From contig OZ029918.1 of the NCBI GenBank assembly GCA_964023275.1, forward strand, positions 12,424,855 to 12,488,854: a stretch of DNA of 64,000 nt. Reading direction: 5' to 3'. Positions 46,710-57,239 of the stretch are shown one piece after another (position 1 is the stretch's first letter; each line of letters begins with the position of its first letter). The notes under the pieces are model-generated. The model ran no database searches, was not told where the DNA came from, and saw only the letters and a program-made list of their open reading frames with translations. This DNA comes from Norana najaformis. Its lineage: Eukaryota; Annelida; Clitellata; Crassiclitellata; Hormogastridae. The position numbers were made by a program, and so were the translations under genes.

Positions 46710-47810
46710 AAGTACCTTGTGAAACCGTGCGTGTTAAGGTTTCTTGTTTCTGAGTCCTCAGACGTCACGTGGTTCGTCAGCGATTGACACCTGTGTGATT
46801 TCCACTTCCCGGTGGAAGGAGATTAGCACACTAGCGCTTACATCTAGGGATCAAATCATAACAGAGTGGAAAAGTCTTCGCATCTGTAGATATATTCATT
46901 CATGAAGGCACAGAATATATTCTAAGACATTGAACTTGCATATCTGCAGTACTCTTTTAAATATACTGTGTTTATTGTCTAATTTTAAAATGTACATGTT
47001 TAAAACACTTAATATTCAGTAAACTTTAAACATAATATAATAAGGTGATCGAGATAACCAACTTCAAGTTTTCACAGATAAGAGATTACATAGATCCGTA
47101 CCATAATTATTGCCGACCTTACGAGTCGTTAATGCTCTTCTAATATGGCTAATTACGAATTCCACTCCAACGCTCATGGTAGAACTGGTTGTTCCCTACG
47201 CCAACATATGGACTTGTCGTAAAAAGAAGTCATATAAACATCTTGCTATATTACAGTGGATTACTCCAAAACCCATTACAAAAGTGACATTAGCTTTACA
47301 GTTACATTACAGCATAACATCCCATCACATTACAAAAATGGAGTTAACAAAGAAATTAATTAATTTAGTTGATACATAACGGCATTTTTCATTATATAGT
47401 TAGCTATATGTCCATTACATGAATGAGCATATATATGTATAATATATGTGATATATAAAAAATATATAGAGAGAATCAAGGTTACATTATTCATCGATCT
47501 CTCCAGCCTATGTCGATGTATATATATATATACATGTATAATGGCTGTTATTTTAGGTGTATGCTATATTTATATCCCTGCAAATGCAAGGAACTATTGC
47601 AAGTGTTAATGGTATATTTATGCAGTGTCTGTTAATGGCAGATTTATCTTCGTCATCGTTGTGTTTGTCAGTCCAGCCATTATCACAGCCGGGGAATTTC
47701 TTCGTTTTAGTTACGGTCATCGTCGTCGTCGTCATCATCGTCATCATCAGCTTGATCATCATCATCGGCTGAAATGATCTTTCGGATGATCAAATGGCTT
47801 AGAATCATTC
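46710..47810. other. AT-rich interval without recognised gene
   Basis: Ends in a GTC/ATC trinucleotide stretch at 47717-47768. Confidence 0.5.
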
Positions 47811-47861
47811 GTTTTTATTTCATTTGACATCTTTTTCCTTTGCCAAGGCAGGACGAAAGCC

Positions 47862-48014
47862 AGACAGACAGGCAGAGAAACAAACAGACAAACAGACAGA
47901 AAAGCAAACAGACAGAAACTCACACAGGCACAAGCACACGAACGAAGAGACTTGAATGAAGAGTGATCGGTAGGCCGTTAAGAGGGATAATGAGACAGAC
48001 AAGCAGACAGGCGT

Positions 48015-48099
<85 letters not shown>

Positions 48100-48100
48100 G
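47862..48100. repeat. CAGA tract followed by (GA)n microsatellite
   Basis: CAGACAGA words at 47862-48010, then about 40 GA units at 48019-48098 with one AAGA interruption. Confidence 0.95.
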
Positions 48101-48159
48101 GAGACAGAGAAAGAAGAGGCTGAGATTTAGAGATAGAGGTAGAGACCAGATATAAATCC

Positions 48160-48520
48160 GGAATAAGCCATGCTGGTGACTTGGTCATGGCATTTCGGGC
48201 GATGGCATCTCCATGAGTCCGGAGGTTCATTCATCTTCCATTGCTGCTGCTGTTGCCGCCGTTCCTGCAATCCCCCCATCGAAACGTTTCACGCTTCAAT
48301 GCGCTGCGTACAGCCTGATCAAATTATTGCGTCCGAAGAATTCAGGACTCGCGTCGGAACTCAACTCGCGAGTCAAATATGATGAAAGTAAGGACGACGT
48401 ATGGAATCAGAGCGACAATCTGGATCATAGAAAAGGGAAAAGCAGGGAGGGGCAAAGGAGGTGGAATGCAGACGAAAGAGGTGGGAAGAATGGAGCGAGC
48501 TTAACTTAGCGACAAGTAAT
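48160..48520. other. GC-richer segment, weak exon candidate
   Basis: The frame 48213-48509 (MSPEVHSSSIAAAV start) includes a donor-like AAAGTAAGG near 48388, but no known motif and no partner exon. I do not call a gene. Confidence 0.2.
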
Positions 48521-48644
48521 AAAATCAGTACGATAGATGAAACGGCAACTATAAGAAGATGTATGTAGATAAGTATGTAGATTGGTAGGTTGGTATAGAT
48601 TGGTCATATAGCAGTAGATTCTGTTCTACGGCGCTATGTAAATC

Positions 48645-48788
48645 GTCTTATTATTATTATTATTATTATTACTACTACTACTATTACTATTATTATTATT
48701 ACTAATAAATTATTAAATTATTATTATTATTAATTCGTTTAAAGATCCCTATTATTATTATTATTATTACTATTACTATTACTATTAC

Positions 48789-48841
<53 letters not shown>

Positions 48842-48842
48842 T
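48645..48842. repeat. (TTA)n/(TAC)n microsatellite behind a GGCGCTATGTAAAT tail
   Basis: GGCGCTATGTAAATCG at 48630 is followed by ATT/TTA repeats. The arrangement matches LINE/SINE 3' ends that terminate in TTA repeats. Confidence 0.9.
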
Positions 48843-49259
48843 ATCGGAACCGTGACCCATCGGATTTTCTCTGGGCTTCTCCAACAGATAATGATTCCTG
48901 ACTACAATTCACTTTAAACAACATCGATAAATGCCTCGCATATCAAGAAGTTGCCTACAGGATTAGATTGGAAAGACAGATGAAAAGGTATAGTGTATCA
49001 TATGTAGATCATTGTGTATATACATATACACAATTCTTTTGAGGAATATTGTTGATAAAGCAATGCATTAAATCAGCATCGCCTATGATATGCGAATGGC
49101 TCTTCTGTTTTCGGCAGCCATTTATTCGATTCCATTCGGACGTTCAGTGTCATATTTCCGGCCTTTACTCGTCCGTTCTCGTGGGTTCCGAGTCACTCTC
49201 AGGTCAAGTCTACAAATTCGAAGGAGTTCACCTTTGAATCTGACTTATATTTTATACGA

Positions 49260-49330
49260 CACATACACATATACACACCCACACACACGCACACAGATAT
49301 TTATATATACACATATATATACATATGATC
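49260..49330. repeat. CACA/TATA mixed microsatellite
   Basis: ACACATACACACCC followed by ATATACATATA. Confidence 0.85.
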
Positions 49331-49426
49331 TGTTTCGCTAACCTCTACAGATCACCAGCGAACAGCAGACGAATCTTCCGGATTCTAGAACTTCGTTTAG
49401 GTCAGTTAGGACCTCAAAATTCGCTA

Positions 49427-49580
49427 AAGGTTAAAGTGTCATAGAGTCCAATAAAAACGCACAAAATGCACGTCAAAACATAAGCCTAAACTGATGCTAA
49501 CTCTTGCTTAACTGTAAGACTAATCAGAGCCCTAGACTTGCCTTATGCATAAATGCACGCTTGCTTAAACACAAACAAAT
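49427..49580 (+). repeat. Dispersed repeat C, left copy of an inverted pair
   Basis: The reverse complement matches 54481-54630 at roughly 93 percent by eye over about 145 bp (shared TAGAGTCCAATAAAAACGCA and GAGCCCTAGACTTGCCTTAT). No coding content. The copies lie 5 kb apart. Confidence 0.9.
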
Positions 49581-49751
49581 CACAAATTCGTGATATATAC
49601 TTGTATATATTCACATACGAAAGTATATGCCTTTTATAAGCCCCTACACGTTCGCAAGTATGTAAGGGCCGGATATGAAATATGTCGTGAAGATGCAATT
49701 TAAGTTGCATAGTGACGATATAATTAAACAGGGAAGGAAGGAGAGAACAAG

Positions 49752-49757
49752 ACAGAC

Positions 49758-49792
<35 letters not shown>
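49752..49792. repeat. (CAGA)n microsatellite
   Basis: About ten CAGA units. Confidence 0.95.
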
Positions 49793-50325
49793 AATGCACG
49801 AGTCACATTATGTTTTGATATAGAATGCTGTTCCTTTTGGGATCTCTTCCTATAGATTTCTTCCGATAAGAGGCGAATCTTATAATCCCGATAACACAAC
49901 CGGATAACAAATCTTTTCCGAAATTACGGTTCTCTGCTCGACACCCTGGTTTTCGTTGGCAGACAGCGCCTCGCATGACGAGATGGTGGGACTAGGCCTA
50001 CTTAATACCCTTCTCCGGTTCTTACGTCACTCGTGTCAATCTGCCAATCACATCGATTAGTGAGTGCACCGGGTGCAGTATTGCGATCCTTTAACTCGGT
50101 CTGTTTCCGGCGTATCAGACAAAAACGTCCGCTGTGTTCTTTGATCAGCAGAGATTATTAAAGTGGGACAAAATCTACCTCTTAATTCACTTATGAAAAA
50201 AGACTGCTGTGAGACTGGGCAGCTGTCGTCTCTGCAAGAATCGGTTGCCAAGCAAGGCGGGGCTTGCACGATCAAACGTTTCCTGTGATGGTAGCCATAC
50301 AAAGAGGAGACTGAGACTTTGAACA

Positions 50326-50467
50326 TACATACATACATACATACATACATACATACACACGTACATACATACATACATACACACATGCATGCATGCATGC
50401 ATACATACATACATACATACATACATACGTACATACATACATACATACATACATACATACATACATA
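50326..50467. repeat. CATA microsatellite
   Basis: Uninterrupted CATA with an ATGCATGCATGC block in the middle. Confidence 0.96.
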
Positions 50468-50939
50468 GCTTCACTGCACATTTGCTCAGCGACATCTACT
50501 TACACCTTTTAAAATCAAACGCGACACGCTTGTTTTCATGCGTCTTTAGAAACTCTTCAAAAGCCGTGGTTACAATGGGTCGACGGATCTCCCTGTTGAA
50601 ACGCAAACACGTGCACAGCAATTAATTTTGTCATATTCATTCACGTCTGTATATCATCTTATATGCGCATTACACTCCTATGATGAACTCCGCCATTGTC
50701 GCACACGAGTGATGCCAATAGCAGTGCTGGATAAAAGACAGGGCGACGCTAATTATCTTCGTTAGGACACAGCGTCGTTAGACAGAAACTACCTTAATAT
50801 ACCTACTTACTCCCATGCATTTCACGCAGTGTATAACCAATAACTTATATCGCACGCTGCATTGCGGACAGCATGATGACAGCGGTCAGAAATATTGTCT
50901 AGTTTACAGTCAAATGGAGAACACAAGTACATTTAAACA

Positions 50940-51135
50940 TGCATATATATATATACATATATACATACATACTTACTTACATAGATGTACATACACATGC
51001 ATACTTACATATATATGCATACGTGTATATATATTGATACATATATGCATACTTACAGACATATACATACTTGTATACATTGATACATACATACATACAG
51101 ATATATGTATACATGCATACTTACAGATATACATA
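50940..51135. repeat. Imperfect CATA/TATA tract
   Basis: ATACATACTTACATATATGC-type repeats. Confidence 0.9.
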
Positions 51136-51334
51136 CAACCGTTCCACCTGATTTCCAGTACATTGTCAGATAGATCGACGCTATCGATAAATCAATCACA
51201 TCAATCGATCACCTGTCTCGGTCGGCTGAAAATGTGTGTATGCTTGTTCTCAGCTTTTGCCAGTTGCTTTGACGGATGACCGTTTATCTCGTCTAGTCTC
51301 TCTTTCATTGTCAGTCTCTAGAATATATGTATGC

Positions 51335-51335
51335 A

Positions 51336-51379
<44 letters not shown>

Positions 51380-51672
51380 CATGCATACATACATGTACAC
51401 ATATACGCATGTATGTATTTATGCATATATACGTATGTAAGTATGCATATCTGTGGATGTATTTGTGTATGTATGTAGACGTATGTATGTATTTAATCCA
51501 TATATGCATATATATATGTATTTATATATGTATGTATGTAAGTATACGCATGTATGTATACGTATGTATGTATACGTATGTATGTAACGGAAATGTATGT
51601 ATACGTATATATGTATTCATGTATGTATGTATGAATAAATACGTACGTATGTATCTATAAATATGTATGCAT
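51335..51672. repeat. (TA)n then ATGT microsatellite
   Basis: TA run at 51341-51374, then TATGTATG and GTATACGTATG words. Confidence 0.93.
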
Positions 51673-51713
51673 ATGTGTATCCTTCACAGGTTTTGTATAG
51701 CGCCTTATAAGGA

Positions 51714-51772
51714 CCTCTGAGAACTTGGTTACCTCCCTTAGGTAACCAAGTTCTCAGAGGTTACCTAAGGGA
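51714..51772. repeat. Two overlapping perfect stem-loops
   Basis: Arm CCTCTGAGAACTTGGTTACC plus T (51714-51734) pairs perfectly with 51740-51760, loop CCCTT. A second pairing, TCCCTTAGGTAACC (51734-51747) with GGTTACCTAAGGGA (51759-51772), is also perfect and excludes the first. It lies right after a TATAGCGCCTTATAAGGA LINE/SINE-type end. Confidence 0.9.
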
Positions 51773-51929
51773 TGTTACCTAAACAGACGCGCCTCAACAT
51801 AGGAAGAGAATTGCAGCGTTGCAGGAATCACTCAAGGGCGCAGTTGACCTTTTTCTTACCCTCTGTTAGTTTTAAACACCGTCTCAGTCGTCTGTTTCCT
51901 CACACTCGCCAACATCTTTCTTTTGCTTT

Positions 51930-52110
51930 CTTTGTCGCTTTCTGTCTGTCTGTCGATCTGTCTCGTATGCCTCTTTGCATCAGATTCATTGTATCTCTGC
52001 CTCTGTCTTTGTGTTGCCCTTGTTCCTGCTACTCTTTCGCTCTCTCGCTCTCTCTCTGTCTCTCTCTCTCTCTCTTTCTCTCTCTCCTCTCTGTCATGCA
52101 CTCTCTCCTT
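51930..52110. repeat. Pyrimidine tract containing dispersed repeat D, copy 1
   Basis: 51991-52050 (GTATCTCTGCCTCTGTCTTT, then GCCCTTGTTCCTGCTACTCT) is the reverse complement of 56020-56075 with two mismatches. It runs directly into a CT tract, as copy 2 does. Confidence 0.85.
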
Positions 52111-52520
52111 TCTCGTTCCTACGTGTATAATTTCTGTATGTCTATCCAGCTGAATTGCTTAGAGCGTCCAGGCTGCACCAGAATACAAACGGCATATATG
52201 ATGAAACTCCTATATATTTTGCACATAGAATGATATGCTATACATTTAGGTTTGTGTGTGTACATAAAATAATTAGGCGAATATAGTATATGTGAAATAC
52301 GTGTGTTGTAATTGAGGTCCAGTGCGTCTGTGCAAACGTCTGTTTATCGAATAACGTCTTTTCCTAATTATGAGATTTAATAGGGAACTCAAAGACTTTG
52401 TGGTTGAATTTCACAAAGCTAATCGATCGTGACTCCTGCGGTCACTGCGTACTTTTCTATTGTTTAGTCGTCCGTCTACTTAGATACAGTGTTACCGACG
52501 CGTTTTAAGACGTGTTCTAA

Positions 52521-53945
52521 CGGTTTAAATACGGAGGAGAAGCTACAGTAGACAGATTTCATCTTATATGCACAGCACTATGGGAAGATGGAGAATGGCC
52601 AGAGGATTGGGCGGATTCAATTTTTGTACCCATACCAAAGAAAGGAGATGCCAGGCAATGTACAAACTATAGAACAGTGGCCTTGGTCGCACACGCAAGT
52701 AAGATTATGCTGAGGATCATTTTGGAAAGAATAAGGAATCAGACGGAAGCAGAAGTGGCGGAAGAACAGGCGGGTTTTCGGAAGGCTAGAGGGACAAGAG
52801 ACCAGATAACAAACCTGAGAATTATTATGCAAAAGGCAAATGAACATCAACAACCTCTTTTCATGTGCTTTGTAGACTTCAAAAAAGCTTTTGATTCAAT
52901 AGCACATGAAACATTATGGACAACAATGATAGAAATGGGATTTCCTGGACACATAATAAAGTTGTTATCCAAGCTGTACAAGAAACAAAACGCAAAGATC
53001 AAAGTGGCAGGAACACTATCTGGAGAGTTCAGAGTCAGGAGAGGGGTGAGACAAGGATGCGTGTTGTCTCCAAGTTTATTTAACATTCTGGCGGAGAGGG
53101 TAATGAGAGAGGCTTTGGAGGGTTTTGACGGAGGAGTGCAGATAGGGGGAAGGCGGTTGACAAACTTAAGATACGCAGACGACATAGTACTAATAACAGA
53201 ATCTGAGAAGGAATTACAAACACTGGTTGAAAGATTAGACAGAGCAGGAAGGAAATATGGAATGCGGATTAACACGGATAAAACAAAGGTCATGACAACA
53301 GCAGAAACCAGGTGTCAGATCAGCATAGGTCAGGAAACAGTGGAGCAGGTGAATACTTTCATGTACTTGGGCTCGAGGATCGACAGGGACAGCGATTGTG
53401 GAGCAGAGATAAGGGTACGACTTGCAAAGGGATATGCAATGGCTACAAATCTTAAAAAAATATGGAAAAGCCATGGCATATCACTGGTAACAAAGATGAG
53501 GCTCTTGATGACATTAGTATGGCCGGTGGCACTGTACGGATGTGAGAGTTGGACTTTGAGGAAGGAGGAAGAGAGGAGGATAGAAGCATTCGAGATGAAA
53601 TGTCTAAGAATGATCATGCAAATATCGTGGATGGAAATGCGGTCAAATGAATGGGTACTGGAAGCGGCTGGAGTAGAGAGGAATCTTTTGAAGACAGTAA
53701 GGAAAAGGAAATTGATCTATTTTGGCCACATCATGAGGAAGGAGGGAACATGCATCGAGAAGGAGATAATACAGGGCACAATACCGGGAGGACGGAAAAG
53801 AGGAAGACCGAGAATAAACTGGTTGGGCAACATCAGGGCATGGACTGGGCTAACAATGGAGGAGATGCTCAGGCTGGTGGAAGACAGAGGACACTGGAGG
53901 AACATTGTGCATGATGCGGCCGAATCTCGGAACGAGGAAGGCTGA
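52521..53945 (+). CDS. Reverse transcriptase of RTE-type LINE, N-terminally truncated but uninterrupted
   Basis: Open from 52521 (after TAA at 52518) to TGA 53943-53945, about 474 codons. The first ATG at 52677 lies inside the domain, so it is not the native start. Visible reverse transcriptase motifs: PIPKKGDARQCTNYR (fingers), FVDFKKAFDSI (motif A), RRGVRQGCVLSPSLFN (motif B), LRYADDIVLI (motif C, active-site YADD at 53172-53183) and NTDKTKVM (motif D). The C-terminal part has LYGCESWTLRKEEERRI, IYFGHIMRKEG and RKRGRPRINWL. The N-terminal apurinic endonuclease domain is missing. The lack of any stop or frameshift over 1.4 kb suggests a young insertion, although it cannot move by itself. It is not a host gene. 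Confidence 0.93.
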   Translation, partial: RFKYGGEATVDRFHLICTALWEDGEWPEDWADSIFVPIPKKGDARQCTNYRTVALVAHASKIMLRIILERIRNQTEAEVAEEQAGFRKARGTRDQITNLRIIMQKANEHQQPLFMCFVDFKKAFDSIAHETLWTTMIEMGFPGHIIKLLSKLYKKQNAKIKVAGTLSGEFRVRRGVRQGCVLSPSLFNILAERVMREALEGFDGGVQIGGRRLTNLRYADDIVLITESEKELQTLVERLDRAGRKYGMRINTDKTKVMTTAETRCQISIGQETVEQVNTFMYLGSRIDRDSDCGAEIRVRLAKGYAMATNLKKIWKSHGISLVTKMRLLMTLVWPVALYGCESWTLRKEEERRIEAFEMKCLRMIMQISWMEMRSNEWVLEAAGVERNLLKTVRKRKLIYFGHIMRKEGTCIEKEIIQGTIPGGRKRGRPRINWLGNIRAWTGLTMEEMLRLVEDRGHWRNIVHDAAESRNEEG

Positions 53946-54125
53946 GAACAGAACAGATCTAACGGTTATGCTGCTACGTTGTTCTTACATATTTCTTGTC
54001 TAGTAGTGATGGTTATTACTATTACTATTAATACTACTACTACTATCACCATGACCACCTCCAACTACAACTACTACTACTACCACCACCATCACCACCA
54101 CCACTTGTACTACTACTACGTAGAC
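52521..54125 (+). mobile_element. RTE-type non-LTR retrotransposon, 5' truncated, intact 3' half
   Basis: Homology starts abruptly near 52527 inside the reverse transcriptase and runs to the stop at 53945. A short 3' region then passes into ACT/ACC trinucleotide repeats (54013-54125). 5' truncation is the normal product of target-primed reverse transcription. Assignment to the RTE clade comes from the C-terminal layout (LYGCESWTL, then GHWRNIVHDAAESR). Confidence 0.88.
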
Positions 54126-54134
54126 AGAAGAGTA

Positions 54135-54480
54135 TAATTATAGATCTTGCTGTCTATCATTAATGTGCGCAACTAGCAGCCTAGAGACATTAATGTTTGA
54201 TGTTTACAGACATTAGTTTTGATTGCATATGGAGGAATTATAGATGCATCGATATGTTTAGGTTGCGCTTACGAAGTTGGGCATTTGTTTATATTTTAAA
54301 TAGGCTTGTGTTTCGGTGTTCACTTTGTTCGTGTATTATGTGGGCGTTTATACTTGAGTTTAAGCGTCAGTTTAGTCTTGAAGGCCTAATTAGTCACTAA
54401 TCTAGACTGCCTTTGATGCGTGTTTACGTTGCATTGAGTGGTTTAGTCCAAATTAACGCAAGCGTTTAAGAAGTATGTTT
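54135..54480. other. Interval without recognised gene
   Basis: No structure noticed apart from AT-rich words. Confidence 0.4.
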
Positions 54481-54630
54481 GGGTTTGTGTTTAAGAGTGC
54501 ATTTATGCATAAGGCAAGTCTAGGGCTCTGGTTAGTCTTACAGTTAATCAAGAGTTAGCATCAGTTTAGGCTTATGTTTTGACGCGCAGTTTGTGCGTTT
54601 TTATTGGACTCTAAGACACTTTGGCCTTTA
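54481..54630 (-). repeat. Dispersed repeat C, right copy of an inverted pair
   Basis: Reverse complement of 49427-49580 with about ten differences by eye. Confidence 0.9.
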
Positions 54631-54719
54631 TGTGTCTACGTTGATTTCCTCGGAGGAAAAAATTAAGAGCAGAAGCCAAACCTAATCTCTTCGCAGTTGT
54701 TTGTTTGTGCTGGTCTTCG

Positions 54720-54930
54720 ATTGTTTGTATGTATGTGTGCATGTACCTATGTATATATGTATGTATGTATATGTATGTATGTATGCATGCATGTATTTAT
54801 ATGTATATTTCTATATATGTATGTATATTTGCATGTGTGTATATATGTATGTATCCATATATGTATGTATATAAGTATTATATATATAAATATGCAAGTA
54901 TATATGTATATATGTAGGAATGTATGTTTT
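54720..54930. repeat. ATGT/ATATAT microsatellite
   Basis: TATGTATG with ATGCATGC and TATATAAG interruptions. Confidence 0.93.
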
Positions 54931-54959
54931 TACATGTTGTCTAGAGATGTGGAAGAATA

Positions 54960-55500
54960 TCGGTTTTAGGTTAAAATACTTTATTTCATGAAATATTTAC
55001 AAGTCTAGCATTACACATATAAAAATAACAGGTTGACTTCAGGCGGCGACATAGCCAAGGAAGAGCTGCTGCTGAAGAAGAAAACACAGCACCCACCAAC
55101 AGATGAAGACGAAAAACGGTTCATAGAACCAAAACAGGAAAACAGCTCAGAAAAACCAAACAAGCCATACACTTAGTGAAGCTAAAACGCGACTACTCGA
55201 AAGAGACTAGGAAGAAAAACAGTCAGGCAGGATCAAAAGCAAAATCCAGTCTGAGTCAAACTTAGACACAACACTTTTATAAGGTCGGCTTTCCCGCCAA
55301 AATGTACAGAAGCCTACTCGGTTCTATCCTGTACGACATATGTAACAATATACATATATTCCTATATGTGTGATTTATATGCGAAACCCCTCAAAGCTCT
55401 ATTTCTTACTGGGTTGCAAACATTTGCGTAATTAACTGCACTACCACCCGTCGGCTGAATAGAAGCGCCTCAGATTCACATTTCTGCGTCGGACAAGATT
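54960..55500. other. Interval without recognised gene
   Basis: An adenine-rich + strand around 55060-55250 contains no convincing exon. Confidence 0.4.
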
Positions 55501-55511
55501 TTCTTCAATAT

Positions 55512-55574
55512 GCATGTATGTATGTATGTATGTATGTATGTATGTATGTATGTATGTATGTATGTATGTATGTA
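55512..55574. repeat. (ATGT)n microsatellite
   Basis: About 15 perfect units ending at a TATATAGCGCC end at 55584. Confidence 0.97.
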
Positions 55575-55579
55575 GACTA

Positions 55580-55950
55580 TATTATATAGCGCCTTTAAGT
55601 ACTCAGATCAAAGCTAGCCTAATTGATGTTAAACCCATTAAGAAGAAAACGTTCATCACTGAGCAAACAGGGCTCAGATAACAAGAAGAGTCACCACTGG
55701 AGGGCTCCCGCAGACACGCAGAGCCCAACCGACGGATCCCCATACGGAGTTGATAGTAGACACGATGTTCAGAGTTCCTGGGCCAAATAGAATGGAAGAA
55801 GAGGAGCGACGACAAGCGATGAGACTCGCAACACACGAACCCCAACTCCAAGCAGTCCCTCCGCAGATGGCGAAAGACGCTGCATCCGGACATCCCTCAG
55901 CCATCGAGTCTGTAAAGAGCGGTATTCTTTAACCGTCAGCCAATTGGTGT
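55580..55950 (-). mobile_element. Likely LINE/SINE-derived repeat; includes dispersed repeat A copy 2
   Basis: Read on the - strand it ends in AGTACTTAAAGGCGCTATAT, the terminal word of LINE remnants here, followed by a tetranucleotide tail. 55637-55818 aligns with 19958-20137. No intact coding frame or recognised domain. Confidence 0.6.
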
Positions 55951-55962
55951 TGAGTAGAAAGG

Positions 55963-55990
55963 TAGAACAGTCAGCACCAATCGCAGAACG

Positions 55991-56029
<39 letters not shown>

Positions 56030-56095
56030 AAGAGTAGCAGGAACAAGGGCAAGACAAAGACAGAGGCAGAGATACAGTAGAACGGTCAGCACCAA
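55963..56095. mobile_element. Small repeat D insertion (copy 2) flanked by a 19-bp direct repeat
   Basis: TAGAACAGTCAGCACCAAT (55963-55981) and TAGAACGGTCAGCACCAAT (56077-56095) differ at one base and flank about 95 bp made of a (GA)n tract and repeat D. Repeat D matches 51991-52050 in reverse orientation. This looks like a target duplication around a small retroposed unit with a GA tail. Confidence 0.65.
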
Positions 56096-56099
56096 TTCC

Positions 56100-57090
56100 A
56101 GGGCTCCTTTGGCTCCTTCAACTGAAGCTCAACCCTCCACAACTAGTAACCTGATCCCCTCAAGGCGGACGAGTCGAAATGCGGCGCATAAGACTTCGAT
56201 AACAAACGTCAGAATATCGTTCAAAACACTCAAAAACGACGGCGAAAGAGGGAAGTGATTCCAAGAAAGTATGCAAGTCACATTAGAAGTCGGAGCAAAC
56301 GAAAATTATCGAGCAAATCCGCACCTGATCAACTAATTGATCAAAAATGACATGTTAGACAAACATTCGGCCATCTTGGTCACGTGTGCGTATTTGATTA
56401 TGGTTCCTGTGGTAGGCTTCAGCAGGAGCTTGGCATGAACGAAAGACTTGGTACCTTACTTATGCACACACCGAAATATCTTCCCTTATGAAGTCCCGCG
56501 CTATGACTCAAATCGTTCGACAAATTCTTGGCTAAGATAAAGTTAGATGCTGCAGCCCCAGGTAAGGTATAGAAAGCAAGAATATGTAAAAACGCAAAGT
56601 AAGGTAATTCAAAGTTAAAGCAATTTAAGGTAGAGTGATTATGCAAAATATTGGGCCTTCTTGTTTTTCTATTTACTTCTTGTTTATGTATTTACTGGCA
56701 GGATTCTGATGGTTTCTGATAATTTTTGACGAATAAATTTGAGTGAACATAAGTGCACATCAGCGGGTCATATACGTTGAACGCTGTTGCTACAAAATAT
56801 ATAGAAGTACAGGCTGCAGGAATTTCTTTTGGTTCAAAGTGCCATTTTGAAAGCGGCGCAGTTTTATGTTTTTCTGTTTCTAAATGGAATATACGTTCAT
56901 TTTAAACCACTCAGATTCATAACGTCCATATTCTTTAATGTCCTAACATTACAGGCAGGTCGCACAATATGTCTCACGTTTTATTTCTGCTTTACGTATG
57001 CATGTATTGGGACGATTTTATAGCGCCTCTTTGCAGTTGAAACACTGTGTTGTCTATGGACGACCTCTCCTGTCTGCGTATTCTTGGTTT
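56100..57090. other. Interval without recognised gene
   Basis: Nothing coding recognised. A TATAGCGCCTCTTTG LINE/SINE-type end lies at 57020. Confidence 0.5.
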
Positions 57091-57095
57091 TCTTT

Positions 57096-57232
57096 GGATG
57101 GATGGATGGATGGATGGATGGATGGATGGATAGATGAGTTGGTGGGTGGGTTGGGGTGGATGGATTTTGGATGGATGGATGAATGGATGAATGAATGAAT
57201 GGATGGATGGATGGATGGATGAATGAATGCCA
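57096..57232. repeat. (GGAT)n/(GAAT)n microsatellite
   Basis: Two GGAT blocks separated by GAGTTGGTGGGTGGGTTGGGG. Confidence 0.95.
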
Positions 57233-57239
57233 TTTGCAC

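Noticed and set aside
46550..46753. Poly-alanine protein gene
   Set aside because: The frame is created by a GCT repeat with no splice signals or flanking coding evidence.
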